Shown here in pieces: positions 1 to 8,410 of a stretch of 64,000 bases of DNA (positions are counted from its first letter, which is position 1; every line of letters starts with the position of its first letter). Both the position numbers and the translations under genes were made by a program. This stretch comes from Mycobacterium sp. 1245111.1. GTDB lineage: Bacteria > Actinomycetota > Actinomycetes > Mycobacteriales > Mycobacteriaceae. The stretch is taken from contig NZ_LZLV01000153.1 in the NCBI RefSeq assembly GCF_001673405.1, forward strand, positions 62,001 through 126,000. The letters are read 5' to 3'. The notes beneath the pieces are model-generated. The model was given only the letters and a program-made list of their open reading frames with translations. It did no database searches and had not been told where the DNA came from.

Positions 1-434
1 ACAAGTTCTACCCCGAGTTCATGACGGTCATCGGCCGCACGGACCTGATCACCGACGAGCGCTTCGCCGACGGCCATTCGCGTTTCATGAACCGGGGCGA
101 GCTGATCGACATCATGGATGCCGAATTCGCCTCCAAGACGCTCGACCAGTGGCGCGACGTGCTCAAACCGCTGACGGGCGCCTGGGGTGTGCTGCAGAAG
201 AGCAGCGAGTTGCACGAGGACCCCGCCGTCATCGCCAACGGATACATCCCCGAGGTCAAGGCGATGAACGGCAAGCCCTACATTCTGCCGACCAACCCGG
301 TCCAATTCGACGGGCACCATGTCCAGCCGACGGGCGCACCCGAACACGGCCAGCACACCGAAGAGATCCTGCTGGACGCCGGCGTCGACTGGGACAAGAT
401 CGAGCAGTACAAGCAGGACGGGTCGATCCTCTAA
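1..434 (+). CDS. CaiB/BaiF family CoA-transferase, C-terminal part (5' end outside window)
   Basis: The open frame enters from the left edge and ends at a TAA at 432-434, so only about the last 143 residues are present. The sequence resembles the C-terminal part of family III CoA-transferases: an aspartate-rich helical stretch, an RTDLITDERFADG segment, then a closing section around PVQFDG and APEHGQHTEEIL, which is typical of the tail of this family. These enzymes move CoA between acyl-CoA thioesters and free acids. The catalytic Asp lies in the missing N-terminal part and cannot be checked. The substrate is unknown. It converges on whiB3, with 3 nt between the two stop codons. Confidence 0.8.
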   Translation, partial: KFYPEFMTVIGRTDLITDERFADGHSRFMNRGELIDIMDAEFASKTLDQWRDVLKPLTGAWGVLQKSSELHEDPAVIANGYIPEVKAMNGKPYILPTNPVQFDGHHVQPTGAPEHGQHTEEILLDAGVDWDKIEQYKQDGSIL

Positions 435-437
435 GCG

Positions 438-746
438 CTAAGCGCTGCGACGGATGCTGCGCGTGCGGCCGATATCCCGCTTGAGAAGCAGCTCGCGCTC
501 GGTCTCGGACAGCCCACCCCAGATTCCGTACGGCTCGCCGACTTCGAGGGCGTGTGCGCGGCACTGGGTCATCACCGGGCAGCTGCGGCACATCTCCTTG
601 GCCCGACGCTCACGCTGCAGGCGCGCCCGACCGCGCTCGCCGTCCGGGTGGAAGAACACCGACGAATCCACGCCGCGGCAAAGGCCTTGTAATTGCCAGT
701 CCCAGATGTCTGCATTGGGGCCTGGAAGTTGCTCCGGTTGCGGCAT
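438..746 (-). CDS. whiB3: WhiB3, redox-sensing Fe-S transcriptional regulator
   Basis: The 102-aa protein is nearly collinear with M. tuberculosis WhiB3, which has the same length. The four cluster-ligating cysteines are at residues 23, 53, 56 and 62 (C-x29-C-x2-C-x5-C), followed by the GIWGG turn near 74-78 and a basic C-terminus (RTRSIRR) that contacts DNA. WhiB3 carries a 4Fe-4S cluster sensitive to O2 and NO, binds SigA, and steers lipid and redox metabolism; that role is known for the family and inferred here. The ATG follows a purine-rich ribosome site (GAGAGGGA, about 6 nt upstream). A possible promoter lies in the upstream gap. Confidence 0.95.
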   Translation of the reverse strand: MPQPEQLPGPNADIWDWQLQGLCRGVDSSVFFHPDGERGRARLQRERRAKEMCRSCPVMTQCRAHALEVGEPYGIWGGLSETERELLLKRDIGRTRSIRRSA

Positions 747-1060
747 TGAAGTCCCTCTCTACGCGCCCATGTTCTGGCCGAGCGGGTCATCGGTGACTAC
801 TCGTCGCGACAAACGTAGAGGCGCTAGGGAATTCCCGTCAACAGGCTGCACGCTGCCGAATAGCCGTGTGCGGCTTGGGAATTTACTTTGAGTTCATACG
901 CCTCAAAACCTCGCTGAAGCCGGAGAGTGCATGTGAGGTGCGTGCAATATACAAATGTCGCTGCTGGCGGCCTGATTGCAGGGGAGGCACAAAATGTTCA
1001 ATCCTCGGCGGATTTAATACCTGTGTAACTCAGAAACCATGAAGTCTTAACGGGTAACGC
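747..1060. promoter_or_regulatory. Divergent intergenic region between whiB3 and the 271-aa TPR-like gene
   Basis: A 314-bp gap without a credible gene. On the minus strand, TTGACG (836-841) and TACGTT (812-817) sit 18 nt apart and could be the -35 and -10 of a whiB3 promoter, giving a start point near 806 and a leader of about 60 nt. A short GGGAATTCCC palindrome lies between the two boxes. On the plus strand, AT-rich sequence near 1010-1020 may serve the rightward gene, but no clear hexamer pair is visible. Promoter assignments are by eye only. Confidence 0.35.
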
Positions 1061-1876
1061 GTGGTGATACATATCTCTCACGACTCGTCCGGCGAGTCAG
1101 TACTGCTGGCCGCTGCCTTCGGCGATCGCCCCGGCCGCTGGCCGCTGCCGGCCGCGACCTCGCCCGATCAGCTGTGGTTGCGCGCGGTCGCGGCCGCGGG
1201 GCAGGGCCGCTACGGCAGCGCGTATGCGGACCTGGACGCGCTGCTTCGGGCCGCCCCGTCGGGTCGGCTGGCCTCGCTCGCGAACAGCACGCGGGCGTCG
1301 TTTTTGCGCCAGCTGGGCTGGCATGACCTGGCCCGCGGTTGGGACGGTCGCGCACTGGCGCAGGCGGGCGACGACCCGGAGGTCACCGGCGATGCGCTGA
1401 TCGGACTCGCCGCCGACGCGCTCGGCGTCGGGCGGCTGGCCGTCGCGGCGACGCTGCTGACGCGCGCGGAGCCGTTCGTGACATGTGCGCCGCACCGGGT
1501 CGCAGTGCGACGGGCGTGGGTCGCGGCCGAGTTGGCGATGGCCGGCGGTGACGGCAACGCCGCGGTCCGCAACGCGGAGGCCGGTGTCGAGTTGGCGGCG
1601 AGCACCCTCGATGGCGCGGCCCGCCACGGGGCCAAGAGCCAGGTGGTGCTGGCCGCCGCCCTATGCAGCGCCGGAGCAGTGGACCGCGCACGGCCCGTCG
1701 CCGAGGCCGCGTTGGAGCTCACGGGCGACCTGGGGCTGATTCCGTTGCGCTGGGCGCTGGCCTGTCTGCTCGTCGACCTTGCCAATGCCGAAGGCCGGAT
1801 CGCCGAGCTGAGCGACATCCGCGACGAGTGCGCCGCCCGCGTCGAGCGCTGGGGAGGAACGTGGCGACGGCGTTGA
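1061..1876 (+). CDS. Conserved TPR-like helical-repeat protein (Rv3415c-like)
   Basis: A 271-aa alanine-rich soluble protein built of repeated helix pairs (for example LWLRAVAAAGQGRYGSAYADL and DALIGLAADALGVGRL), which is the look of tetratricopeptide-type repeats. Length and position beside whiB3 and sigD match M. tuberculosis Rv3415c, which has no known function. There is no signal peptide or membrane segment. GTG codons at 1061 and 1064 are both possible starts and neither has a good ribosome site. TPR-type folds usually hold partner proteins, and the neighbouring regulators make a regulatory partner conceivable, but that is inference. Confidence 0.75.
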   Translation: MVIHISHDSSGESVLLAAAFGDRPGRWPLPAATSPDQLWLRAVAAAGQGRYGSAYADLDALLRAAPSGRLASLANSTRASFLRQLGWHDLARGWDGRALAQAGDDPEVTGDALIGLAADALGVGRLAVAATLLTRAEPFVTCAPHRVAVRRAWVAAELAMAGGDGNAAVRNAEAGVELAASTLDGAARHGAKSQVVLAAALCSAGAVDRARPVAEAALELTGDLGLIPLRWALACLLVDLANAEGRIAELSDIRDECAARVERWGGTWRRR

Positions 1877-1959
1877 AATCCGCCGGGTCGTTATTGTCGA
1901 GGTGACATCCCACAGGGCCGGGTGCCAACCCGGTCGTAACGCTGGAGACGTTGCCGCCG

Positions 1960-2538
1960 ATGACAACGCAGGAGGAGCGTCTCGACGCGGTTGTCGCGGA
2001 CGCCGTCGCAGGCGATCGGGACGCGCTTCGAGAGGTTCTGCAGACGATCCGACCGATCGTGGTCCGATACTGCCGTGCGCGTATCGGCACATTCGAGCGG
2101 AGCGATTTGTCGGCTGACGATGTGGCACAGGAGGTTTGCTTGGCCGCCGTGATGGCGTTGCCGCGCTACCGTGATCGCGGCCGCCCCTTCCTGGCTTTCG
2201 TGTACGGCATCGCCGCGCACAAGGTCGCCGACGCTTACCGCGCGGTCGGCCGCGATCTCTCCTACCCCACCGAGTCTGTCCCGGAGCGGCTGTCGAGTCA
2301 GCCGGGCCCCGAGCAGTCGGCGATCGATGCCGACTCCGTGACCAGGATGTCCGAGCTGCTCGACATCCTGCCCGAGGCGCAGCGCGAGATCCTGATCCTG
2401 CGCGTGGTGGTCGGGCTCAGCGCCGAGGAGACGGCCCAGGCGGTGGGCAGCACCGCCGGAGCCGTGCGCGTCGCGCAACACCGAGCGCTGGCACGGCTCA
2501 AATCCGCGATTGCCGCCGCGGGGCGTGACTATGTCTGA
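1960..2538 (+). CDS. sigD: RNA polymerase sigma factor SigD (ECF family)
   Basis: A 192-aa ECF sigma factor closely similar to mycobacterial SigD. Region 2 (DDVAQEVCLAAVMALPRYRDRGRPFLAFVYGIAAHKVADAYR, about residues 50-90) binds core polymerase and the -10 element. Region 4 (LPEAQREILILRVVVGLSAEETA, about 130-175) carries the helix-turn-helix for the -35. SigD controls stationary-phase and starvation genes in M. tuberculosis. I chose ATG 1960 because the family's conserved start (MTxQxERLDAVV) aligns there; a TTG at 1951 is the alternative. The stop overlaps the start of the anti-sigma gene by 8 nt, so the two are translationally coupled. Confidence 0.93.
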   Translation: MTTQEERLDAVVADAVAGDRDALREVLQTIRPIVVRYCRARIGTFERSDLSADDVAQEVCLAAVMALPRYRDRGRPFLAFVYGIAAHKVADAYRAVGRDLSYPTESVPERLSSQPGPEQSAIDADSVTRMSELLDILPEAQREILILRVVVGLSAEETAQAVGSTAGAVRVAQHRALARLKSAIAAAGRDYV

Positions 2539-3211
2539 GCAGCTCGACCGGCCGCATGAGATGGCGCGCAGTGCACGTTTCGTCGACGCGTTGGCCAATG
2601 GCGATCCGGTCGACGTCGCCGACCTCGCCGGTGACGGCGATGCCGGGGACCGAGAGCTGGCCGGGCTGCTGCAGGACTGGCGCGACGAGCTGCGAAGCCG
2701 CTCGACGGCCGAGCTGTGTGCCGAGCAGGACGCCGCGGCGGTGCTCAGCCGCGCGCTGGCCGGGCGCCGACGCGCGAAGCGCCGGATGACGTTGGTCACG
2801 GCCGCGGCCGCGGCGATCCTCGGCATCGCGGCCTTCGGCGCCGTGTTGGGCCAGGCCAAGCCGGGTGACGCGTTCTACGGCGTGCGCGCGACGCTGTTCG
2901 GCGAGCCGGACTGGGTACAGGACGACAAGATCGCGGTGTCGGCCGAGGCGGATCTGGATCAGGTTGAGCAAATGATCGCCCAAGGGCAATGGGATCAGGC
3001 CCACGAGAAGCTGGCCGCCGTCGGCGCTCACGTCCAGACGGTGAAGGACGTCGGCCGCAAACAAGGGCTCATCGAGAAGGTCAACCGGCTGAATGCCAAG
3101 GTGGTCAGCCGTAACGCCCATCCACCGGAGGCCGGTGCGATTGCCTCAGTAGCGGTGATACCGCCTGGCGCTCCGGTTATCACCGTGGCGCCCAGCCCAA
3201 TTGGCGGCTGA
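2531..3211 (+). CDS. rsdA: RsdA, anti-sigma-D factor (membrane anchored)
   Basis: The 226-aa protein has a cytoplasmic N-terminal sigma-binding domain (about residues 1-85), one transmembrane helix (about 91-112, MTLVTAAAAAILGIAAFGAV) and an extracytoplasmic tail ending in a Pro/Val-rich stretch. This matches M. tuberculosis RsdA (Rv3413c), which sequesters SigD until it is degraded by regulated proteolysis. The ATG at 2531 lies inside the last codons of sigD, which favours 1:1 synthesis of sigma and anti-sigma. A short gap separates it from the convergent DUF5319 gene. Confidence 0.9.
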   Translation: MSEQLDRPHEMARSARFVDALANGDPVDVADLAGDGDAGDRELAGLLQDWRDELRSRSTAELCAEQDAAAVLSRALAGRRRAKRRMTLVTAAAAAILGIAAFGAVLGQAKPGDAFYGVRATLFGEPDWVQDDKIAVSAEADLDQVEQMIAQGQWDQAHEKLAAVGAHVQTVKDVGRKQGLIEKVNRLNAKVVSRNAHPPEAGAIASVAVIPPGAPVITVAPSPIGG

Positions 3212-3225
3212 GGCGGGCGAAGCAG

Positions 3226-3633
3226 CTATTCCCGTGACAGCGGGGTGTCAGAAGTTGCCTCGTTGAGTGAGGCGTCCGCGTATCCGCGGCAGTAATCCCA
3301 GGTCACGTACGAATCGGGCTCGGGATCATAAGCCGGCTCGTGCGGGCGGACCGTGCCGTCGACCAGCAACTGAAGAAGGTTGGCGCGCAACATGTCCCAG
3401 TCGTGGTAGTGGTCCTGTTGACACTCGTCGCAACAGACCACCAGGCCGCGAATTCCCTTGTGCGCCAACAGGGCTTCATACACCGCCAGGTCAGCGAGGT
3501 CGGCCTCGACGGCCATCCGCTCCTGCGGGTCCAGCGGCTGGCCGGGCTCGACAGCATCCAGCGCCGCCGACGGATCGCAGGGGTCGTCGGCAAACGGGTC
3601 GGGTGGCAGACCGGGTGGCAGGTAGTCGCGCAC
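3226..3633 (-). CDS. DUF5319 family conserved protein (Rv3412-like)
   Basis: A 135-aa acidic cytoplasmic protein that converges on rsdA. It carries a conserved C-C-D-E-C motif (VVCCDECQQDHYHDWDM, about residues 66-82), followed by a Trp/Tyr-rich tail (YVTWDYCRGYADA). The Cys/His cluster could hold a metal, which is inference. The family occurs throughout actinobacteria and M. tuberculosis Rv3412 sits at the same place beside guaB2; no function is established. It is divergent from guaB2 across 222 bp. Confidence 0.8.
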   Translation of the reverse strand: MRDYLPPGLPPDPFADDPCDPSAALDAVEPGQPLDPQERMAVEADLADLAVYEALLAHKGIRGLVVCCDECQQDHYHDWDMLRANLLQLLVDGTVRPHEPAYDPEPDSYVTWDYCRGYADASLNEATSDTPLSRE

Positions 3634-3855
3634 GGGTCCACAGTACGCAGCCTGGCGGGGATCACGCCAGCGCTACCCGCGCGGTCACGACGCAGTCCGT
3701 GCAACGGACTGAGGAGGCGCCGCGCCATCTACCCCGCTGCCCAGCTGCCATGTCGTGGTCTGCCCGGACTTCTGCGGCGCGCGTCGTCGGCGCTGTCCGT
3801 TAGAGCCGATAGGATGGCCAAATCAGTCCGCGCTCGTATTGGGAGGGCCCCGGCT

Positions 3856-5445
3856 ATGTCATCTGGCTTGTCCCGTCTCGAAGGTAGCGGCGACCTGATC
3901 GTCACCTCGTATCCCCGGGTCGGTGGTTTCCCGGACGATCCGGTGCCGACCGGTGGTGACGATCCGCAGAAGATCGCGATGCTGGGACTGACCTTCGACG
4001 ACGTTCTGCTGCTTCCTGCTGCCTCCGATGTGGTGCCCGCGACCGCCGACACCTCCAGTCAGCTCACCAAGAACATCCGGCTGAAGGTGCCGCTGGTCAG
4101 CTCCGCGATGGACACCGTGACCGAGTCGCGGATGGCGATCGCGATGGCCCGGGCCGGTGGCCTCGGCGTCTTGCACCGCAACCTGCCGATCTCCGAACAG
4201 GCCGGACAGGTCGAGACCGTCAAGCGCTCGGAAGCCGGCATGGTCACCGATCCGGTTACCTGCAAGCCGGACCACACGCTGGCCGAGGTGGACGCGATGT
4301 GTGCCCGGTTCCGGATCTCCGGGCTGCCGGTCATCGACGACGCCGGTCAGCTGGTCGGCATCATCACCAACCGCGACATGCGCTTCGAGGTCGACCAGTC
4401 CAAACACGTCGTCGAGGTGATGACCAAAGCCCCGCTGATCACCGCCCAGGAGGGCGTCAGCGCGGACGCGGCGCTGGGCCTGTTGCGCCGGCACAAGATC
4501 GAGAAGCTGCCGATCGTCGACGGCCACGGCCGGCTGACCGGCCTGATCACCGTCAAGGACTTCGTCAAGACCGAGCAGCATCCGCTGGCCACCAAGGACA
4601 GCGACGGCCGGCTGCTGGTTGCCGCCGCGGTCGGAGTCGGCGACGACGCCTGGGTGCGCGCGATGACGCTGGCCGACGCGGGCGCCGACGTGCTCGTGGT
4701 CGACACCGCCCATGCGCACAACCGGCTGGTTCTCGACATGGTTCGCCATCTCAAGACCGAGGTCGGCAATCGCGTCGAGATCGTCGGCGGCAACGTCGCG
4801 ACCCGCTCCGGCGCCGCGGCGCTGGTCGAGGCCGGCGCGGACGCGGTCAAGGTCGGGGTCGGCCCGGGGTCGATCTGCACCACCCGCGTGGTCGCCGGTG
4901 TCGGCGCCCCGCAGATCACCGCGATCCTCGAGGCCGTCGCGGTCTGCGGCCCGGCCGGGGTCCCGGTGATCGCCGACGGTGGGCTGCAGTACTCCGGCGA
5001 CATCGCCAAGGCGCTGGCGGCGGGCGCATCCACGGCGATGCTGGGTTCGCTGCTGGCCGGTACCGGTGAAGCGCCCGGCGAGCTGATCTTCGTCAACGGC
5101 AAGCAGTACAAGAGCTACCGCGGCATGGGATCGCTGGGCGCCATGCAGGGCAGGGGCGAGGCTAAGTCCTATTCGAAGGACCGCTACTTCCAGGACGACG
5201 CGCTGTCGGAGGACAAGCTGGTGCCCGAGGGCATCGAAGGCCGGGTGCCGTTCCGCGGCCCGCTCGCGTCGGTGATCCACCAACTCACCGGCGGACTGCG
5301 CGCCGCGATGGGCTACACCGGCGCCGAGACCATCGAGGCATTGCAGCGGGCGCAGTTCGTCCGCATCACCGCGGCCGGTTTGAAAGAAAGCCATCCGCAC
5401 GACATCACGATGACCGCCGAAGCACCTAACTACTACGCTCGGTGA
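3856..5445 (+). CDS. guaB2: Inosine-5'-monophosphate dehydrogenase GuaB2
   Basis: The 529-aa enzyme has exactly the M. tuberculosis GuaB2 length. It oxidises IMP to XMP with NAD+, the committed step to GTP. A (beta/alpha)8 barrel is interrupted by two CBS domains (about residues 125-245, around RFRISGLPVIDD and KIEKLPIVDG). The catalytic loop GPGSICTTR places the nucleophilic Cys at residue 341. The mobile flap with KSYRGMGSLGAM and the EGIEGRVPFRG element follow. The start at ATG 3856 matches the family N-terminus; the open frame extends upstream without a start that fits. It is followed by guaB3 after 19 nt, probably in one transcript with choD. Confidence 0.96.
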   Translation: MSSGLSRLEGSGDLIVTSYPRVGGFPDDPVPTGGDDPQKIAMLGLTFDDVLLLPAASDVVPATADTSSQLTKNIRLKVPLVSSAMDTVTESRMAIAMARAGGLGVLHRNLPISEQAGQVETVKRSEAGMVTDPVTCKPDHTLAEVDAMCARFRISGLPVIDDAGQLVGIITNRDMRFEVDQSKHVVEVMTKAPLITAQEGVSADAALGLLRRHKIEKLPIVDGHGRLTGLITVKDFVKTEQHPLATKDSDGRLLVAAAVGVGDDAWVRAMTLADAGADVLVVDTAHAHNRLVLDMVRHLKTEVGNRVEIVGGNVATRSGAAALVEAGADAVKVGVGPGSICTTRVVAGVGAPQITAILEAVAVCGPAGVPVIADGGLQYSGDIAKALAAGASTAMLGSLLAGTGEAPGELIFVNGKQYKSYRGMGSLGAMQGRGEAKSYSKDRYFQDDALSEDKLVPEGIEGRVPFRGPLASVIHQLTGGLRAAMGYTGAETIEALQRAQFVRITAAGLKESHPHDITMTAEAPNYYAR

Positions 5446-5464
5446 ACTGATCTAAGGACCGCTC

Positions 5465-6601
5465 ATGCGTGACATGGTTGAGATCGGCATGGGCCGAACC
5501 GCCCGGCGCACATACGAACTCGATGAGATAAACATCGTGCCGTCGCGTCGCACCCGCTCGTCGCAGGACGTCACGACGGCCTGGCAACTCGACGCCTACC
5601 GCTTCGAGATCCCGATCGTGGCGCATCCGACCGATGCGCTGGTGTCGCCGGAGTTCGCCATCGAACTCGGGCGGATCGGCGGTCTCGGAGTGCTCAACGG
5701 CGAAGGGCTGATCGGCCGTCACGCCGACGTCGAGGCCAAGGTCGCCCAGGTCATCGAAGCGGCGTCGAAAGAGCCCGAACCGTCGGCGGCCATCCGGCTG
5801 CTGCAACAGTTCCACGCCGCTCCGCTGGACCCCGATCTGCTCGGCGCCGCGGTGGCCCGCATCCGCGAGGCCGGAGTCACCACCGCGGTCCGGGTCAGCC
5901 CGCAGAACGCCCAGGCACTCACGCCGGCGCTGCTGTCGGCCGGTATCGATCTGCTGGTCATCCAGGGCACCATCGTGTCCGCCGAACGCGTCGACAGCCA
6001 CGGCGAACCGCTCAACCTCAAGACGTTCATCTCCGAACTCGACGTCCCAGTGGTGGCCGGCGGCGTGATCGACCACCGCAGCGCGCTGCACCTGATGCGG
6101 ACCGGCGCGGCCGGCGTCATCGTCGGCTACGGCTCGACCAGTGGAGTGACCACCAGCGACGAGGTGCTTGGCATCAGCGTGCCGATGGCCACCGCGATCG
6201 CCGACGCCGCCGCCGCCCGCCGCGAATACCTCGACGAGACCGGCGGCCGCTACGTGCACGTGCTCGCCGACGGCGACATCCACACCTCCGGTGACCTCGC
6301 GAAAGCCATCGCGTGTGGGGCCGACGCCGTCGTGCTGGGCACCCCGCTCGCCGAGGCCGCCGAAGCGCAGGGCGAGGGCTGGTTCTGGCCGTCCGCGGCG
6401 GCCCACCCTTCGCTGCCGCGGGGCGCCCTGCTGCAGATCGCCGGCGGCGAACGGCTGCCGATGGATCAGGTGCTCAACGGGCCGTCCGACGACCCGTTCG
6501 GGTCACTGAACCTCGTCGGGGGCCTGCGTCGCTCAATGGCCAAGTCGGGCTACTGCGACCTCAAGGAATTCCAGAAGGTCGGGCTGACGGTCGGCAGCTG
6601 A
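5465..6601 (+). CDS. guaB3: GuaB3, IMP dehydrogenase family protein lacking the catalytic cysteine
   Basis: The 378-aa protein is a GuaB3-type member of the IMPDH/GMPR barrel family without CBS domains. The phosphate-binding segments are visible (VVAGGVIDHRSALHLMRTGAAGVIVG and a later DGDIHTSGDLAKAIACGADAVVLG). At the position of the IMPDH loop GPGSICTTR this protein reads GYGSTSGVTTSDEV, with no cysteine, so classical IMPDH or GMP reductase chemistry looks unlikely. It lies 19 nt behind guaB2, as in other mycobacteria. The conserved pairing points to a nucleotide-linked role, but activity should not be assumed. Confidence 0.92.
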   Translation: MRDMVEIGMGRTARRTYELDEINIVPSRRTRSSQDVTTAWQLDAYRFEIPIVAHPTDALVSPEFAIELGRIGGLGVLNGEGLIGRHADVEAKVAQVIEAASKEPEPSAAIRLLQQFHAAPLDPDLLGAAVARIREAGVTTAVRVSPQNAQALTPALLSAGIDLLVIQGTIVSAERVDSHGEPLNLKTFISELDVPVVAGGVIDHRSALHLMRTGAAGVIVGYGSTSGVTTSDEVLGISVPMATAIADAAAARREYLDETGGRYVHVLADGDIHTSGDLAKAIACGADAVVLGTPLAEAAEAQGEGWFWPSAAAHPSLPRGALLQIAGGERLPMDQVLNGPSDDPFGSLNLVGGLRRSMAKSGYCDLKEFQKVGLTVGS

Positions 6602-6617
6602 GAGCTACGCTGGCCGG

Positions 6618-8405
6618 ATGGAACCTGACTACGACGTCTTGATCATCGGTTCGGGTTTTGGCGGCAGCATCATGGCGCTGCGGCTGACCGAGAAGGGGTA
6701 CCGGGTCGGTGTGCTCGAGGCGGGCCGCCGCTACGCCGACGAGGACTTCGCCAAGACCTCGTGGAACCTGCGCAAGTTCCTGTGGGCGCCGCAGCTCGGG
6801 TGCTACGGCATTCAGCGCATCCACCTGCTGCAGAACTGCATGATCCTGGCCGGCGCCGGCGTTGGCGGTGGATCACTGAACTACGCCAATACCCTGTATG
6901 TCCCGCCGGATCCGTTCTTCAACGACCCGCAGTGGAAGCACATCACCGATTGGCGCGCGGAGTTGACGCCGCACTACGAGCAAGCCAAGCGGATGCTCGG
7001 TGTGGTCGAGAACCCGACGTTCACCGACGCGGACCGCCTCATGAAAGCAGTCGCCGACGACATGGGCGTGGGCGACACCTTCGTGCCGACGCCGGTCGGG
7101 GTGTTCTTCGGACCCAACGGAACCAAGACGCCCGGCGAGACGGTGCCCGACCCGTATTTCGGCGGCGCGGGCCCGGAGCGGACCGGCTGCCTGGAATGCG
7201 GGTCGTGCATGACCGGCTGCCGCTACGGCGCCAAGAACACGCTGCTGAAGAATTACCTCGGCCTCGCGGAATCGGCTGGGGCGCAGATACATCCGATGAC
7301 GACCGTGACCAGGTTCGCGCCGCGGCCCGACGGGATCTGGGACGTTCGCACCAAGCACACCGGCCGCGTCGTGCGGCGCAAGAGGCGCACGTTCACCGCG
7401 AGGCATGTGGTGCTGGCCGCCGGCACCTACAACACCCAGAAGCTGCTGTTCAAAATGCGCGACACCGGCACGCTGCCCGGCCTGTCCGAAAAGCTGGGCG
7501 TGCTGACCCGCACCAACTCCGAATCGATCGTCGGCGCAGCGACATTGAACGTCAAACCGGACCTCGACTTGACCCACGGGGTCGCGATCACGTCGTCGAT
7601 TCACCCGACGTCGGACACTCACGTCGAGCCGGTGCGCTACGGCAAGGGCTCCAACGCGATGGGGCTGTTGCAGACGTTGATGACGGACGGGTCGGGTCCA
7701 CAGGGCACCGATGTGCCGCGCTGGAAGCAGTTGCTGGATCAAGCCGGCGAAGATCCGCGCGGCATCCTTCGCATGCTCAACCCGCGTCAGTGGAGCGAGC
7801 GCACGGTGATCGCATTGGTGATGCAGCATTTGGACAACTCGATCACCACGTTCACCAAACGCGGGCGGCTGGGCCGTCGCCGCTACGTCAGCAAGCAGGG
7901 GCACGGCGAGCCGAACCCGACCTGGATCCCGGTCGGCAACGAGGTCACCCGTCGCATCGCCGAGAAGATCGACGGGGTGGCGGGCGGTACGTGGGGGGAG
8001 CTGTTCAACATCCCGCTGACCGCCCACTTCCTCGGCGGTGCGGTGATTGGCGACAGCGCCGAACATGGGGTGATCGACCCGTATCACCGGGTCTACGGCT
8101 ATCCGACGCTGTCGGTCGTCGACGGCGCGGCGATCTCGGCCAACCTCGGCGTCAACCCGTCGCTGTCGATCTCGGCTCAGGCCGAGCGAGCCGCATCGCT
8201 GTGGCCGAACAAGGGGGAGAACGACATTCGGCCGCGCCAGGGCGAGCCCTATCGCCGGCTCGACCCGATTGCGCCGGCCCAGCCGGTGGTGCCGGCGTCG
8301 GCCCCGGGGGCGCTGCGCTGGCTGCCGATCGAGCCCGTCAAGTCCGCCGGCGACGATGCAGAGCGAAGCGATGCTGACGAGCGGCGTATTAGGCCGGCGG
8401 GCTGA
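6618..8405 (+). CDS. choD: ChoD, GMC-type cholesterol oxidase family FAD enzyme
   Basis: The 595-aa flavoprotein belongs to the GMC oxidoreductase family. The FAD-binding GSGFGGS motif is at residues 11-17 and the NCMILAGAGVGGGSLNYAN segment follows near 74-92. A Cys-rich loop, CLECGSCMTGCRYGAKN, lies at about 192-208. The C-terminal SISAQAERAA region closes the FAD domain. It matches M. tuberculosis ChoD (Rv3409c) in order and neighbours. The family oxidises 3-beta-hydroxysteroids; whether mycobacterial ChoD truly acts on cholesterol in vivo is debated. It starts 16 nt after guaB3. The C-terminal 50 residues are Pro/Asp rich and look species-specific. Confidence 0.92.
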   Translation: MEPDYDVLIIGSGFGGSIMALRLTEKGYRVGVLEAGRRYADEDFAKTSWNLRKFLWAPQLGCYGIQRIHLLQNCMILAGAGVGGGSLNYANTLYVPPDPFFNDPQWKHITDWRAELTPHYEQAKRMLGVVENPTFTDADRLMKAVADDMGVGDTFVPTPVGVFFGPNGTKTPGETVPDPYFGGAGPERTGCLECGSCMTGCRYGAKNTLLKNYLGLAESAGAQIHPMTTVTRFAPRPDGIWDVRTKHTGRVVRRKRRTFTARHVVLAAGTYNTQKLLFKMRDTGTLPGLSEKLGVLTRTNSESIVGAATLNVKPDLDLTHGVAITSSIHPTSDTHVEPVRYGKGSNAMGLLQTLMTDGSGPQGTDVPRWKQLLDQAGEDPRGILRMLNPRQWSERTVIALVMQHLDNSITTFTKRGRLGRRRYVSKQGHGEPNPTWIPVGNEVTRRIAEKIDGVAGGTWGELFNIPLTAHFLGGAVIGDSAEHGVIDPYHRVYGYPTLSVVDGAAISANLGVNPSLSISAQAERAASLWPNKGENDIRPRQGEPYRRLDPIAPAQPVVPASAPGALRWLPIEPVKSAGDDAERSDADERRIRPAG

Positions 8406-8410
8406 ACCGG

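Noticed and set aside
3859..5400. A 513-aa open frame on the minus strand opposite guaB2, and similar long antisense frames opposite guaB3, choD and the acyltransferase gene (for example 5426-6406, 6873-8087, 41084-42616)
   Set aside because: They lie wholly opposite well-recognised enzymes, have Arg/Gly/Asp-rich composition without family features, and are expected by-products of high third-position GC.
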